Assembly: GCA_023627715.1 (NCBI GenBank)
Contig: JAMAHW010000029.1
Span: 1 to 64,000, forward strand
Direction of reading: 5' to 3'
DNA length: 64,000 nt
Source: Periconia sp. R9002
Lineage: Eukaryota > Ascomycota > Dothideomycetes > Pleosporales > Periconiaceae
The notes below the pieces were generated by a model. That model saw nothing but the letters and a program-made list of their open reading frames with translations. It ran no database searches and was not told where the DNA came from. Position numbers and translations under genes: made by a program. Of this stretch, positions 54,396-64,000 are shown piece after piece. Numbering within the stretch: the first letter of the stretch is position 1; every line of letters begins with the position of its first letter.

Positions 54396-55260
54396 ATTGA
54401 ACAAATAGCGAGTGAAATAACAAACAAGTCAAAGAGTGTGAGAATAGAATAACCAACGAGAGAAAGAAAGGTCGGTTACACATCCAAAGGGGCCACGGGC
54501 AGTAGTCTATCATGTAGTACCTAGTTTCATTACATTTTAACCCTTGTCCAGAATAGGCCGTAATTTGACGGGGCGAAAATGTGGCTTAGCGGTATCTGTA
54601 AGGCAACAGCGGACCCCAGTTTTCGAAGCACGCATCATGTTCTCGTCCGCCAATTCTATATTCGAACTGAACTTAAGTCAACCAATTCGCATAGAGATCA
54701 TTGCCATGAACATATTGAATTAGGTAATTCATCTAGGTACACAATTGTCCCTCGAAAAAGAAATGCGTTGATGATGATAGCCTACGTTGTTCTGCAAAAC
54801 TTGGCGCCTAAAATCGGTTACACCGAGACACCCAGTATGTGCTGCATACCCGGAGATTGATACTAGCGAATTCGGAAAAAAAGCTGACATTACTCCTGGG
54901 CTGGATGATCTATAAGCCACAAAAAACTTTAATCATACATTTTTTTTCACGTTAGGTAAAGCTTCCGAACGATACAACATGAAACAACAAAGCTAAGATT
55001 GTTGCCTAATTCTTCTTGGCCTTTGGTGGTATTGCTCAATATCAATGTAGTTAGTCTTCACGAGACACCCCTGATGCTTCAAGCCTTTCTGAGAGTGATG
55101 CGCATCTTCTTTCGGGGGTATTTTATCTCAATTAGGCCCTTGAACTGAATTGAATGTAGTTACTTGGTAGGTGTCTCCTCCCACGTCATCTACCCACCAA
55201 TTGTGACGGATGCCATTCAACTCCATTGAGCCGCGGTCCTCACAGCCAATAAACCAAAAA
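54396..55260. other. Intergenic, nothing recognised
   Basis: Upstream region of the GH76 gene and 3' flank of the Tm-1-like gene; no gene, repeat or RNA seen. Confidence 0.5.
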
Positions 55261-56511
55261 TCAAATACTCAGACCCATTAGTTTAACCAATGCTTCAGCA
55301 ATATCGCGTGCAAAACTAGGATCGTTGATTGCTCGCTCGTCATCTACCACGCGGATTGAAGTGTCAGCAAGACCTTCTTTGATAGCATAAAACAATGCAC
55401 AATCGGCCTCTGGATCTGCGAAAGGGCCGTCTGGCACTGAAATCATACTGATGCCTCCCCTAGGTAACCACACCTCGGGCGTGATTCCTCTCTCCTTTGA
55501 GCTCTTGACTTTCCGTGCAATGAACTCTCCAACAGCTTTTGCCTCCTCTTTCGATGTCCGCATCAGTGTGACCGTGGGGTTATGCTCGTACAACAAGCGT
55601 TTCTGATATTTTTCTGGCACGCTGTCTTTGGGCCCAAAATTGGACATGTCTGTTGCGCCTACGGAAATGATGGTCGGAATGCCAGCTTCCAAAGCGGCAT
55701 CAAGACGAGTGGGGCCAGCACTCATCACACCGCCGGTTAAGTGGTCACATATCTCAGTTGTAGTTAGATCGAGAACGGCATCAAGACCTCCTTCCCGAAT
55801 TAGACGTTCCATGGCCTTTCCACCATGTCCAGTTGCATGAAAGACGTACGTCTCAATGTCGTAATTAGACTCCAAATGGTTCCGGATGGTATCAACGCTT
55901 GGAGTGGTGACACCGAACATTGTGACAGCAACTCTCCTCTTCGGCGAGACAGACTGCGACCTGATTCTCGAAGCGTATGAAGCAGCCATTCCAGCCATAG
56001 CAGATCCAGCATTACTTAGCACATTCTTGAGAACTTGATTTAGGCCTGCCACATCGACGACCGAATACATAAGCGTTAAATCCGTTTCTGCGACTATAGG
56101 TCCGGTGTCGCCGCTCGCCACCGTCGACACGATCAGCTTCGGGAATCCGATTGGGAGCGCTTCTCTCATAACTATCGATGCGAGCGAAGTGCCGCCTGAT
56201 CCTCCTGCTGAAATGATTCCGTGAATGCGTCCTTCCTCAAAGAGCTTCTTTACTAGACTTGTTGCGCATCCGGCCATGAATTTAATAACCTCGCCCCGAG
56301 GCAAATCGTGCATTTTCCGATCCTGACCATATTCTTTCAACAGGCCTTTTTGTGTAGTGGAGATAGCTTCGTGTTCCACTGGCTGTCTGCCAACGTCGAT
56401 CAACAAGACTTGGATCGCAGGGTTGGAGTCTTGGATAGCATCGCGTAGAAACAAGAGCTCCTCGAGCTTAGTATCGCACGTTCCTATCAATACAACAGAA
56501 GTCATGTTCAT
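55261..56511 (-). CDS. Tm-1-like ATP-binding protein (UPF0261)
   Basis: Intronless gene for 416 residues matching the UPF0261/Tm-1 N-terminal family. Recognisable blocks are VLIGTCDTKLEELLFLRD at the start, HGIISAGGSGGTSLAS, STVASGDTGPIV and CDHLTGGVMSAGPTRL; length is as usual for stand-alone members. In tomato, Tm-1 carries this domain fused to a C-terminal TIM barrel, and the N-terminal part binds ATP and inhibits tobamovirus replication; the ancestral cell role in microbes is unclear. The partner TIM-barrel gene lies head to head 196 bp away, the two-gene form of the same module. Cytosolic, no signal. Confidence 0.9.
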   Translation of the reverse strand: MNMTSVVLIGTCDTKLEELLFLRDAIQDSNPAIQVLLIDVGRQPVEHEAISTTQKGLLKEYGQDRKMHDLPRGEVIKFMAGCATSLVKKLFEEGRIHGIISAGGSGGTSLASIVMREALPIGFPKLIVSTVASGDTGPIVAETDLTLMYSVVDVAGLNQVLKNVLSNAGSAMAGMAASYASRIRSQSVSPKRRVAVTMFGVTTPSVDTIRNHLESNYDIETYVFHATGHGGKAMERLIREGGLDAVLDLTTTEICDHLTGGVMSAGPTRLDAALEAGIPTIISVGATDMSNFGPKDSVPEKYQKRLLYEHNPTVTLMRTSKEEAKAVGEFIARKVKSSKERGITPEVWLPRGGISMISVPDGPFADPEADCALFYAIKEGLADTSIRVVDDERAINDPSFARDIAEALVKLMGLSI

Positions 56512-56707
56512 ATGCTGATCGTACTAGTGCACTTATGTTGATGTTGGGATTGAAGCGACTATTTTCGCAGCCGTCCAGTTAGTGTCCCCGCATAGTTATG
56601 ATGTCACCTTACATATATTTCCGACGTGTCTCTCTTTCTACTTTGTATTGATACCACTCGAATGAAAACATCGGGACCTTGCAAGTAAAAGAGAGAGGAA
56701 GAAGAAG
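56512..56707. promoter_or_regulatory. Bidirectional promoter, Tm-1 pair
   Basis: 196 bp separate the start codons of the two divergent Tm-1-type genes, short enough to be a shared promoter. No clear TATA box in either direction. Confidence 0.55.
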
Positions 56708-57615
56708 ATGACCGCGCCGACAAATCGCGAAGAAGTACTGCGCAATCTCCGCCAGCAAATCGACAATGGCAAAATCATTGTCGGCGCAGGTGCGGGGATC
56801 GGTCTTTCCGCGAAATTTATCGAAGCGGGAGGCGGCGATCTAATCATTATATACAACAGCGGCCGTTTTCGTATGGCAGGAAGGGGCTCCCTCGCTGGTT
56901 TAATGCCATATGGAAACGCGAACGATGTGGTTTTGGAAATGGTGAGTCGATAGTGGTTCCTACATTTTCCCGTCATTGTTGGGGTCCTCAGTGCTAACCG
57001 AACAACCAGGCAAACGAAGTCCTTCCTGTCGTCAAGAAAGCGCCCGTACTCGCCGGTGTATGTGCATCGGACCCTTTCCGGTCAATTGATAGATTCCTTC
57101 AACAGCTCAAGGATCTGGGCTTCGCAGGCGTTCAAAATTTCCCAACCGTCGGCCTGATAGATGGCCAATTCCGTCAGAATCTCGAGGAAACCGGCATGGG
57201 CTATGACAACGAAGTAGAAATGATACGAAAAGCGAGACAAATCGGTCTCCTAACGACACCCTATGCGTTCAATGTCGACGAGGCGAAAAGGATGGCTGAA
57301 GCGGGCGCCGATGTCATTGTTGCGCATATGGGGTTGACGACATCTGGAAGCATCGGCGCAACGAGTGGAAAAACCTTGGATGAGTCGGTCAAACTGGTAC
57401 AAAAGATAAGGGATGCTGCATCCGATATTAACAAAGAAATTATCGTGCTTTGCCATGGTGGACCCATAGCCAAACCTGAAGATGCGGAGTATGTAATCAC
57501 AAGGACAAAAGGCGTGCATGGCTTCTATGGAGCCAGCTCGATGGAGAGATTACCGGTGGAGGAGGCTATCACGAACATCACGCGCTCATTCAAGGATTTG
57601 AAACCTGGAAAATAA
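56708..57615 (+). CDS. TIM-barrel protein (PEP-hydrolase-like; Tm-1 C-terminal type)
   Basis: 279 residues from exons 56708-56941 and 57010-57615 (68-bp phase-0 intron). The sequence fits the TIM-barrel family annotated as phosphoenolpyruvate hydrolase-like and found as the C-terminal half of plant Tm-1: [79 protein letters not shown], and [19 protein letters not shown] with [15 protein letters not shown] at the end. The catalysed reaction is not firmly known. Divergent partner of the UPF0261 gene; the two are likely co-expressed and may form a complex. Confidence 0.9.
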
Positions 57616-57734
57616 GAAGCGCAAAATGAAAAAAAAAATATTCAGTAAACTATAATTCAGGAAATACTTCTACCCTACAATATGTACAAATTTTGAAGGC
57701 AAGGGTGGTCAAGAACCTCAATCCCATACTATTT

Positions 57735-59782
57735 TCACACCCTGCAAAGTTTCCCATCCTGGGTCTGTACTCCCCGATCCCCATCAAGAACCTCCCAACC
57801 CTCGCTCCCCACACCGCGATAAACATAAAACAACCCCGTCGGATCCCACTTCTTCTTGATCGTCACCAAACGATCGTAATTCGCGCCCCAGAAAGACTTC
57901 TGCCATCCAGGCTCCGAGATATCCGCTTCATTGCCATACGTACCCCCGTTCGGTGTCGCATCTCGAAGCGGTTTCATGATTACATTCGTCATTCTCTCGC
58001 CAGCTGCGGCGAGGCCCTTTGGTGAGAGGTCACCTACGCCGTTCACTGCTACCACCATGCCACCTTCGGTACGGAAGGCTGGGTTGACGGAAGTGAGAAT
58101 TTGGGACGGGTTTTGAGGGGTCTGGTGGTACATGAGAGTCACTACTGTTTGGTCAACGACGTGCTTAATCGCTTCAAATGTCTGATTGCTGAGCTTCGGG
58201 TCTTCCCAATTCCCGCTTGGGAGGAGCCGGTTTCCGGGCGTGCCAGTTGTGCTACCAATTGCCTCGTCGAGCCCGGAGAAGGTTGATAGGAAGGCAGGGT
58301 ATACGGAATCGTAGTGCTTTGTTTCAATCTGATAGGGTATTTTGAGGGAGGTAAGTGTATCAAAAAAGGGTTTGGTCAGAGCATTGAATTCGTCGACCGT
58401 CTTGTTGGTCGCAAAGAAGGGAAGCATGATGAAAGAATAGCTTCCACCCGGAGCCCCAACGTTGGCCAGATTCATCATCTGGAAAAACGAATACGTCTTT
58501 GCAGCATTGTACTTGGGCATCTCATCCCAGAAGGCGCGCACGCCTTTCCAGAATGTGGCTTCCGTGACGTTGGGCGAAGTCGTGAAGTTGAAGACGGATG
58601 TTGTGACTGGAATCTTAGGGTGGACTTTGATGACGGCTGATGTAATAATGCCGAACGTGCCTCCTCCTCCGCCCAACATGGCCCAGTAGAGGTCGGGATT
58701 CAACTGTGGAGTCACAGTTATGAAGCGTCCGCTGGCCGTCACCACGTTCATAGAGACAACCTGGTCTGCTCCCATACCGAAAAGCTGCATTAACGGACCG
58801 TGGCCGCCTCCAGTCATGTAGCCCCCTGCAATTCCTACCGTAGGACAGATTCCCGTTATGACGCTCACGCCGTATTTCTCACCGGCCCGGAGGAGCTCAA
58901 AACCCTGGACACCGGCACCGACTTGAAAAACTGGACCACTGTAGTACGAGTCCTTGTAATCTTTGATGTATTCGATATCTTTGAGGTTGTGAGTCCACAA
59001 ACTGAGGGCACCTTTGCCAACGGATCTGCCATTGTAATCGTGACCAGTGTTCTTAATGATCAGGCGGAGGTTGAGAGTGCGAGCCAGATTCACCGCGAGC
59101 TGGATCTGAGCTACATTGCTGACCTCAAGTGAGAGCGTTGAGTATCCCCCAAGCGTGCAGGTATCCGAGGCCGTTGCATTTGCTTTTGGTAGGCAAGTCA
59201 TGCCGGTGTATATAGGGAACATGGCCGAGCCGGGATCATCGTAGCTAGACTTGTCAGTATTGTTATTTTCTAGGATAGGAAATTCACCCATACGTACTGT
59301 AGAGATTCTTTGTTCCATTGTGAGATAACTTGCTCGCATTTCGCCTTGTCGTAGTTGTCAAACTCGGATTTGGGATAGCACACCGACGCAAGCGGTACAA
59401 TCTCCTCCAAGGCACGACCAGTCAATAAGTCGAAGAGCCCCCATACGAACTTGGAAGGCCATAGTGCGTCGCCTGGAGCTGTTTTACAATTCGAAGATCG
59501 CCTCAACAGACTTCTTCTCCGTGCTTCCGGGGTAGTGATGTTGCTGTCAGCGAACGCAAACAGGTCCGCATATGCCGCCGTCTCGTTGTTCTTCACCAGA
59601 TCCGCAACCACTTCGTCCGTGACTTGCACGGTGTCGGTTTTCAACAGTGGTACCTGAGCCTCTGTTACATCTGCGGGAAGCGTAGTAGCTGCCGGTGCAA
59701 CATCTGGGAGAACAGAAGCAGACTGCGCGTGTACCACTTCAGCAAAGGACGCTGCCAAGGAGATAAAGAGTGTGGACTTCAT
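57735..59782 (-). CDS. Secreted FAD-linked oxidoreductase (BBE/VAO type)
   Basis: Secreted flavoprotein oxidase of 664 residues. Exons 59782-59298 and 59244-57735 with a 53-bp intron (donor GTACGT, phase 2) joining NKESL to HYDDPGSAMFP. Signal peptide 1-19 (MKSTLFISLAASFAEVVHA); a longer start at 59815 is possible but adds no signal. An N-terminal extension of about 150 residues precedes the FAD-binding PCMH domain. His230 (NTGHDYNGRS) and Cys295 (GICPTVG) match the two covalent FAD attachment sites of bicovalent berberine-bridge-type enzymes. WAMLGGGGGTFGII and a C-terminal BBE segment (WDPTGLFYVYRGVGS) complete the family. Substrate could be sugar or alcohol; unknown. Tail-to-tail with the TIM-barrel gene (119 bp). 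Confidence 0.9.
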
Positions 59783-61572
59783 TATGCTATAGCTAGTCAA
59801 TTGGAGTAAGACCAATGACTAGAGGCGTACAAGCATGAAGATTGAGTCTCAAGGAACGAATTGTGGCGGCCCCGTTCTCTAACTTGTGCTCAGAGGGAGT
59901 GAAGAGAACATCACTTTTTTAGATTAAAATAACTACGCCACCGTCCGATAAGGCATAATTTCTATCGTATACTTTCGCTTCTAGAATGTAATTTCGGAAG
60001 CCCGTTTAGGAGTAGTGACGACCATGGTACATGCTACAGGGGGGAGGTTTTCAAGCTACAGCAAGGCGAAGAAGTGTCCGCAACCAGTCCATTTTCTAGA
60101 GCAATGTTGAGGAACTGACAGGTAGGGAAGTCGTTTACTATCCGATCTAAACTGTGTCGGGAAGGGAAGCCGAGCCAAGAACTGCTTTGAATCTATCCAT
60201 TTGCTTCATCTTGATTTCATGGATCTTGAAAGTGTTCTTACTTTGACTATATCCAGGGACATTTTCTCCACCCAAGAATGACATCTCTAACATCTATCAC
60301 GAAATTTCTCGGACGATTTCATATACTCTCGCGTGGCTTGCTTCTTCTCGACGACGCGCATATATGGAAAGGCGAAGGACCTGTTCCGTATTCCCGAGTC
60401 CATCACCATATCCTTGAACACATGTAACGCACATTCAATATTAAGTGTCAGCAATTAGATCGACCGTGCCGCCCCCACAACCCGCACATGTAGAGTGTGT
60501 CTTCCGAAGTGGATTAACTGGAGGCAGAAGGCACCCTTGGACATGGTTAATTCATAACCAACAGCAATTCGCTATAGCTAGTGGCAATCTCCCGCGTACA
60601 TACGACGAGTTTTGTCCTGCAGTAGCGATGGGTGGCCATATTAGCCTAAGTTCCCTGTTGGAGGCATTCGTCCTGGTCCACCTGCATGCTACATATGAAG
60701 TACACCTGGAACGGAATAGTGATTGCGCGTACGTGCGGTGTCTGCAGGTATATTTAATCTCTGCTGATGGGTTGAATACTTTGTGGTTTTCGTCCTTCGC
60801 GATACGGTATGTGATGATTTGTTATCGTGCACTCAGTCGACTAGAGTAGATTCTACGAGGATTCATTTGTTTGTTTGAAAAAATTTCGTTTGAAGAATAT
60901 GATTATAGGTCATTGTAGTATTGATATGCTGTATGTAATAGATGAGCCCCCATAAACTCAGTCGGTAGTTCTACGATCCAACCAGTGTATACTGTAACTG
61001 ACATTGGTAATTTAACGATAGATGTGGTGATTGGACAACCCAACCACGCTAGAACACAAGGTACCGTAAATAACGCAACAACATCGCTGAACACTCTCCA
61101 TCGACATTTCCTAACCACGTCCCATTGCTTCAATTCATGAATCAACTCTGTCACATACAGCGATCAAGAGAACCCACGAATCGCCCAAACCTCAACACAG
61201 CAGATAAAGTTCTCAAAGGGTCGCAATGCAGCCGATCCACGAAAAAAGGGACCAGATACAATCTACACCAAATGAGCATCGGAGCCATGGAAAGTCCCAA
61301 CAACGCGGTCGTGATCGCTTACCCGCACACGGCGCTACACAGGTTAATCTATCGCATAGTAGCGGGAGCGAATCGGTGCAGGATGGGTAAAGGAGCAGAA
61401 AAAAGCTTCCGAGAAGAACGATCCGATCCATGTCTCTAACCGTTGTTTTCAGTCTTGCGCGTAATGCGTGTTTTGTGAGGGGTAGAGGCACGAGATATCC
61501 TCCTGGCCTCATGCTGTCACCTTTTTCCCCCTTGAGACCGACTTGAACTTTGTGGAAGGATAAGAAGAGAAG
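59783..61572. other. Intergenic, 1.8 kb
   Basis: Promoter of the FAD oxidase and upstream region of the rhodopsin-domain gene. A 134-codon plus-strand ORF (60445-60849) has no family features and is left out. Confidence 0.45.
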
Positions 61573-62963
61573 ATGACGGATAAAGGCTTGCAGCCTGCGA
61601 CAATCGCGCTGTTGTATGTCCCTTCTGCATTGTCGGGTTTGGTGCTTTGCGCGCGATGTTGGAAAAAGTACGTTGATCGGACGTTTGGAGGTGGTGAGTT
61701 TGTCCTAACAATGCGTTTGTGTATCCCAGGCGTGAAGCTTCCTCCTCGTACAGATCACTGACAACGCGACAGATGACTGGGCGATACTCGTAGCTTGGGT
61801 GTTGGCGTTAGTGAACAACATCCTAACGCATTTCTGTCAGTCCAACACCGCAGTCCTTCCAACTAAACACTCCACCCAGCTAACGAGATGTCGAAACCCA
61901 AGACGTCGTTGCCGTATTCGCAGGATACCACCCGCAAGACATACCCATGGCCGAATTTCTCGCTCGACAAGCATACGCAGCAAAGCTCCAATACGCCTTC
62001 GCAATCCAATACAACAGCGTGATGTGTGCTGTCAAGCTTTCCTTTGTCTGGTCGCTCCAACGCCTCCAATCCAGCAACAAATACATCGCCGTTTCTCTCT
62101 GGACCATTCAAGCGTTAAACCTCACCTACGGGATCGTCGGCACGCTTCTGAACGCATTCCCCTGCACTCCGCTCGCAAAGCATTTTGATGATTCTATCCC
62201 GGGGCACTGCATCGACCCCTTCAAACTCGTCATAGGATGTATCTCCAGCGTGCTCATTACCGACCTGATGGTCCTCGTGATGCCGACGTGGATCATCTAC
62301 GACTTGAAAATGAGCCTGCGCAGACGAATCCTCAGCATCGCGTTTCTGAGCATGGGAGGCATAGTGATTATCGTGGGGATCCTGCGCGCCATCTGGCTGA
62401 CGAACATCTTCAAGGGCGTGTACAAGTCGCATTCGGTAGAGTCGGCGTATAGCTCCATCGAGGCGAATGTCGCGATCATTGGCGCGTCCGGGCCGACGGT
62501 GAAGTATGTCTTTGGACTCGTGTTTCCGTGTTTGAGGTCGCGGGATGGACAGAGGTCGACTGCGAAGGGATCGGGCGCGGGTCAGGGGTACGGTTCTGCG
62601 TCGACGACGGCGGGGGCGGCGAGATCGAGTCGTCGTCTATCGAAGTACCAAGGTCTTTCGGGGTATAATGATCTGAGTGACTCGGATTCGGTACATCGCA
62701 GAGACGAAGGGATTGAGATGAAGAATGGGACCGGGAATTGGAAGTCTAGGGGTGGCGAAGGAGACGTGAGGATAGACGAGCGGCGGATGGGCGGGTTCGG
62801 ATTTGTGACTGATGGGATCGTCAAGACGGTGGACTGGTCCGTTAGCTCGGTACAAAATTCGTCTACTCGACGTGGTTCGAGTGTTGGTCCTTCGCGGTCG
62901 ACGGAAAGAGGCGTGGTACGTTCTTCCAGGTACGAAGTAGTATCAAGACACCACGTGGTGTAG
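61573..62963 (+). CDS. Rhodopsin-domain integral membrane protein
   Basis: Seven-helix membrane protein of the fungal rhodopsin-domain family (PTH11-related, without CFEM), 414 residues. Exons 61573-61693, 61773-61835 and 61903-62963 (introns 79 and 67 bp). Helices begin at once (TIALLYVPSALSGLVLCARC). FGGDDWAILVAWVLAL carries the DDW typical of this family, and CIDPFKLVIGCISSVLITDLMVLVMP is the usual late helix. The tail from about residue 260 is cytosolic, rich in Ser, Gly and Arg. The intron 2 acceptor is uncertain: AAG at 61902 has a branch site at the right distance; GAG at 61887 is the alternative. Ligand and signalling role unknown. Confidence 0.75.
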
Positions 62964-63495
62964 CATTTTGAGACTTTCATCACTCATTGTATCACCCCTG
63001 GTTGAGTTAAGCTGACTTTGTACCCGCGAATTTTAGGTACTGCCGGCGAACGTCATCTGAGCTTTTACTCCTTTCTTCTTGATTAGCACGTGGGCATATT
63101 TCTCAGAAGGCTGAATGGATGAAAGTATTCATGGTACAAGCTTAATTAGATGGGTAATGGGGGGTGGTTGGCTCTGCAAAGGTACATAGCCATCACACTA
63201 CCCCCAAGTAAACAAAACAAAAGGAAAAGTCGGGTATCGCGTGTCTCTCTACTTCCATCTCCAGAGACTAATGCAAAGCGCAAGTAACATTACAAATGAA
63301 AATAACCAAACAAGAGGGCAGAACCCCACTTGAAACCATAAAAAACCCTCCATATGCAGCAACGTTTTTCCAAAAAAAGAACAAAAGTACGTATAAAGAT
63401 AGTGCAAGGAGAATACGACAAGTGACAACCGTGGTAAAGATACCACCTTTCGACTTTTTCAAGGGGTATCTTCCAGTTTTCCGCATTTCTCGCCA
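62964..63495. other. Intergenic, nothing recognised
   Basis: Convergent 3' flanks of the rhodopsin-domain and ankyrin genes; short overlapping ORFs only. Confidence 0.5.
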
Positions 63496-64000
63496 TTAAA
63501 TCAAACCCAAAACGCTCAGTCCTTTCCCCCTCCTCTCTCCACCTTGTCCGGCGCTCTCTCCCTGTACTTCCCCCCCTGCGCCATGAGCCATTAGTAATTC
63601 CACCATGGCGCTTCTCTCTCTACTGTCCAGACCAGCCGTGGCTCTCAGAGGGCTTCCAAGACCTGGCGCTTCTTTATCGACATCGGCACCCATTTCTAAT
63701 AGCCACTTGGCGATATGATACGCACCCGGTGTTCTAACGGCAAGATGAAGTGGGGTTTCTCCATTAGCATTAGGCGTGTCAACGGCCATGATAATGGAGG
63801 ATGGTGGCGTGAGGGTGAACGTGGGTAATGTATGGAAATTGGTACCGGGAGATGTGGGAGAAAGGGGTGGAGCAGCAGCGAGCGAGAGGAGGTATTGTAG
63901 GTTCTCAAGCTGACGGCCCAGCACTGCAGCATGGAGTGTCGAGTAGTACGAGTTGCGTGCTACTTTTGTACAGTCTGCGCCGTAATCGATGAGCGTTTTT
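63496..64000 (-). CDS. Ankyrin-repeat protein, C-terminal part
   Basis: Open minus-strand frame running off the right edge of the window, so the N-terminal part is missing. The visible 168 residues hold at least two ankyrin repeats: LIDYGADCTKVARNSYYST followed by LHAAVLGRQLENLQYLLSLA, then NANGETPLHLAVRTPGAYH with AKWLLEMGADVDKEAPG, and a third weaker repeat (LRATAGLDSRERSAMVELLM). A Pro/Ser/Thr-rich insertion of about 30 residues splits two repeats. The C-terminus is Gly-rich. Ankyrin repeats bind proteins; no function can be named from this fragment. Confidence 0.82.
   Translation of the reverse strand, partial: KTLIDYGADCTKVARNSYYSTLHAAVLGRQLENLQYLLSLAAAPPLSPTSPGTNFHTLPTFTLTPPSSIIMAVDTPNANGETPLHLAVRTPGAYHIAKWLLEMGADVDKEAPGLGSPLRATAGLDSRERSAMVELLMAHGAGGEVQGESAGQGGERRGKGLSVLGLI

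Noticed and set aside
59245..59297. AAG acceptor at the FAD oxidase intron
   Set aside because: First reading used donor GTATGG and an AAG acceptor; the GTACGT donor four bases earlier with a normal CTAG acceptor keeps the frame and restores the family LHYDDP sequence.
60445..60849. 134-codon plus-strand ORF
   Set aside because: No recognisable motif and no upstream promoter or splice support; left as non-coding.

Overview
The window reads as nuclear DNA of a filamentous ascomycete (Pezizomycotina; Leotiomycetes is a guess I cannot prove). The evidence is the gene style: about 40 short introns (44 to 111 bp, GTRNGT-like donors, CTRAC-like branch sites), Zn2Cys6 and C2H2/fungal-specific transcription factors, a HAK potassium transporter, an MTR-type amino acid permease, GH76 and rhodopsin-domain proteins. 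There is also a 3.7 kb AT-rich block in which CpA/TpG is almost absent and TpA is in excess, the mark of repeat-induced point mutation (RIP). I found no tRNA, rRNA, CRISPR or telomere repeat.

Layout. 1-3.8 kb: RIP-ruined transposable element, probably a retroelement reading leftwards, butting against a catalase that has lost its 5' half. 5-12 kb: secreted cupin, Zn2Cys6 regulator, and an intronless fungal RelA/SpoT-type nucleotide synthetase homologue. 12-21.5 kb: sparse, with an MFS sugar transporter and a MARVEL protein in long non-coding stretches. 21.5-33.8 kb: HAK K+ transporter, coiled-coil protein, a 166-bp MITE, inositol monophosphatase, amino acid permease, SDR and aldo-keto reductase. 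34.3-42.9 kb: amidase, zinc alcohol dehydrogenase, polysaccharide-deacetylase-family hydrolase and a C2H2/fungal_trans regulator, which could be a small catabolic cluster for an amide-containing compound (inference). 43-48.7 kb: SGNH hydrolase and a 1130-residue membrane-anchored coiled-coil protein with three copies of an unrecognised zinc-finger-like module. 50.3-59.8 kb: secreted DPP IV, a GPI-anchored GH76 homologue lacking the catalytic Asp pair, a head-to-head pair matching the two halves of plant Tm-1, and a secreted bicovalent-type FAD oxidase. 61.6-64 kb: rhodopsin-domain membrane protein and a partial ankyrin protein.

The most notable items are the RelA/SpoT homologue with all synthetase motifs intact and no visible hydrolase domain; the split Tm-1 pair; the coiled-coil protein with repeated zinc modules; the catalytically altered GH76; the MITE with a TA duplication; two small dispersed repeat families; and an unexpectedly high share of AAG 3' splice sites. 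Exon boundaries were deduced by eye from splice consensus plus protein-family continuity; every spliced model given here closes in frame.
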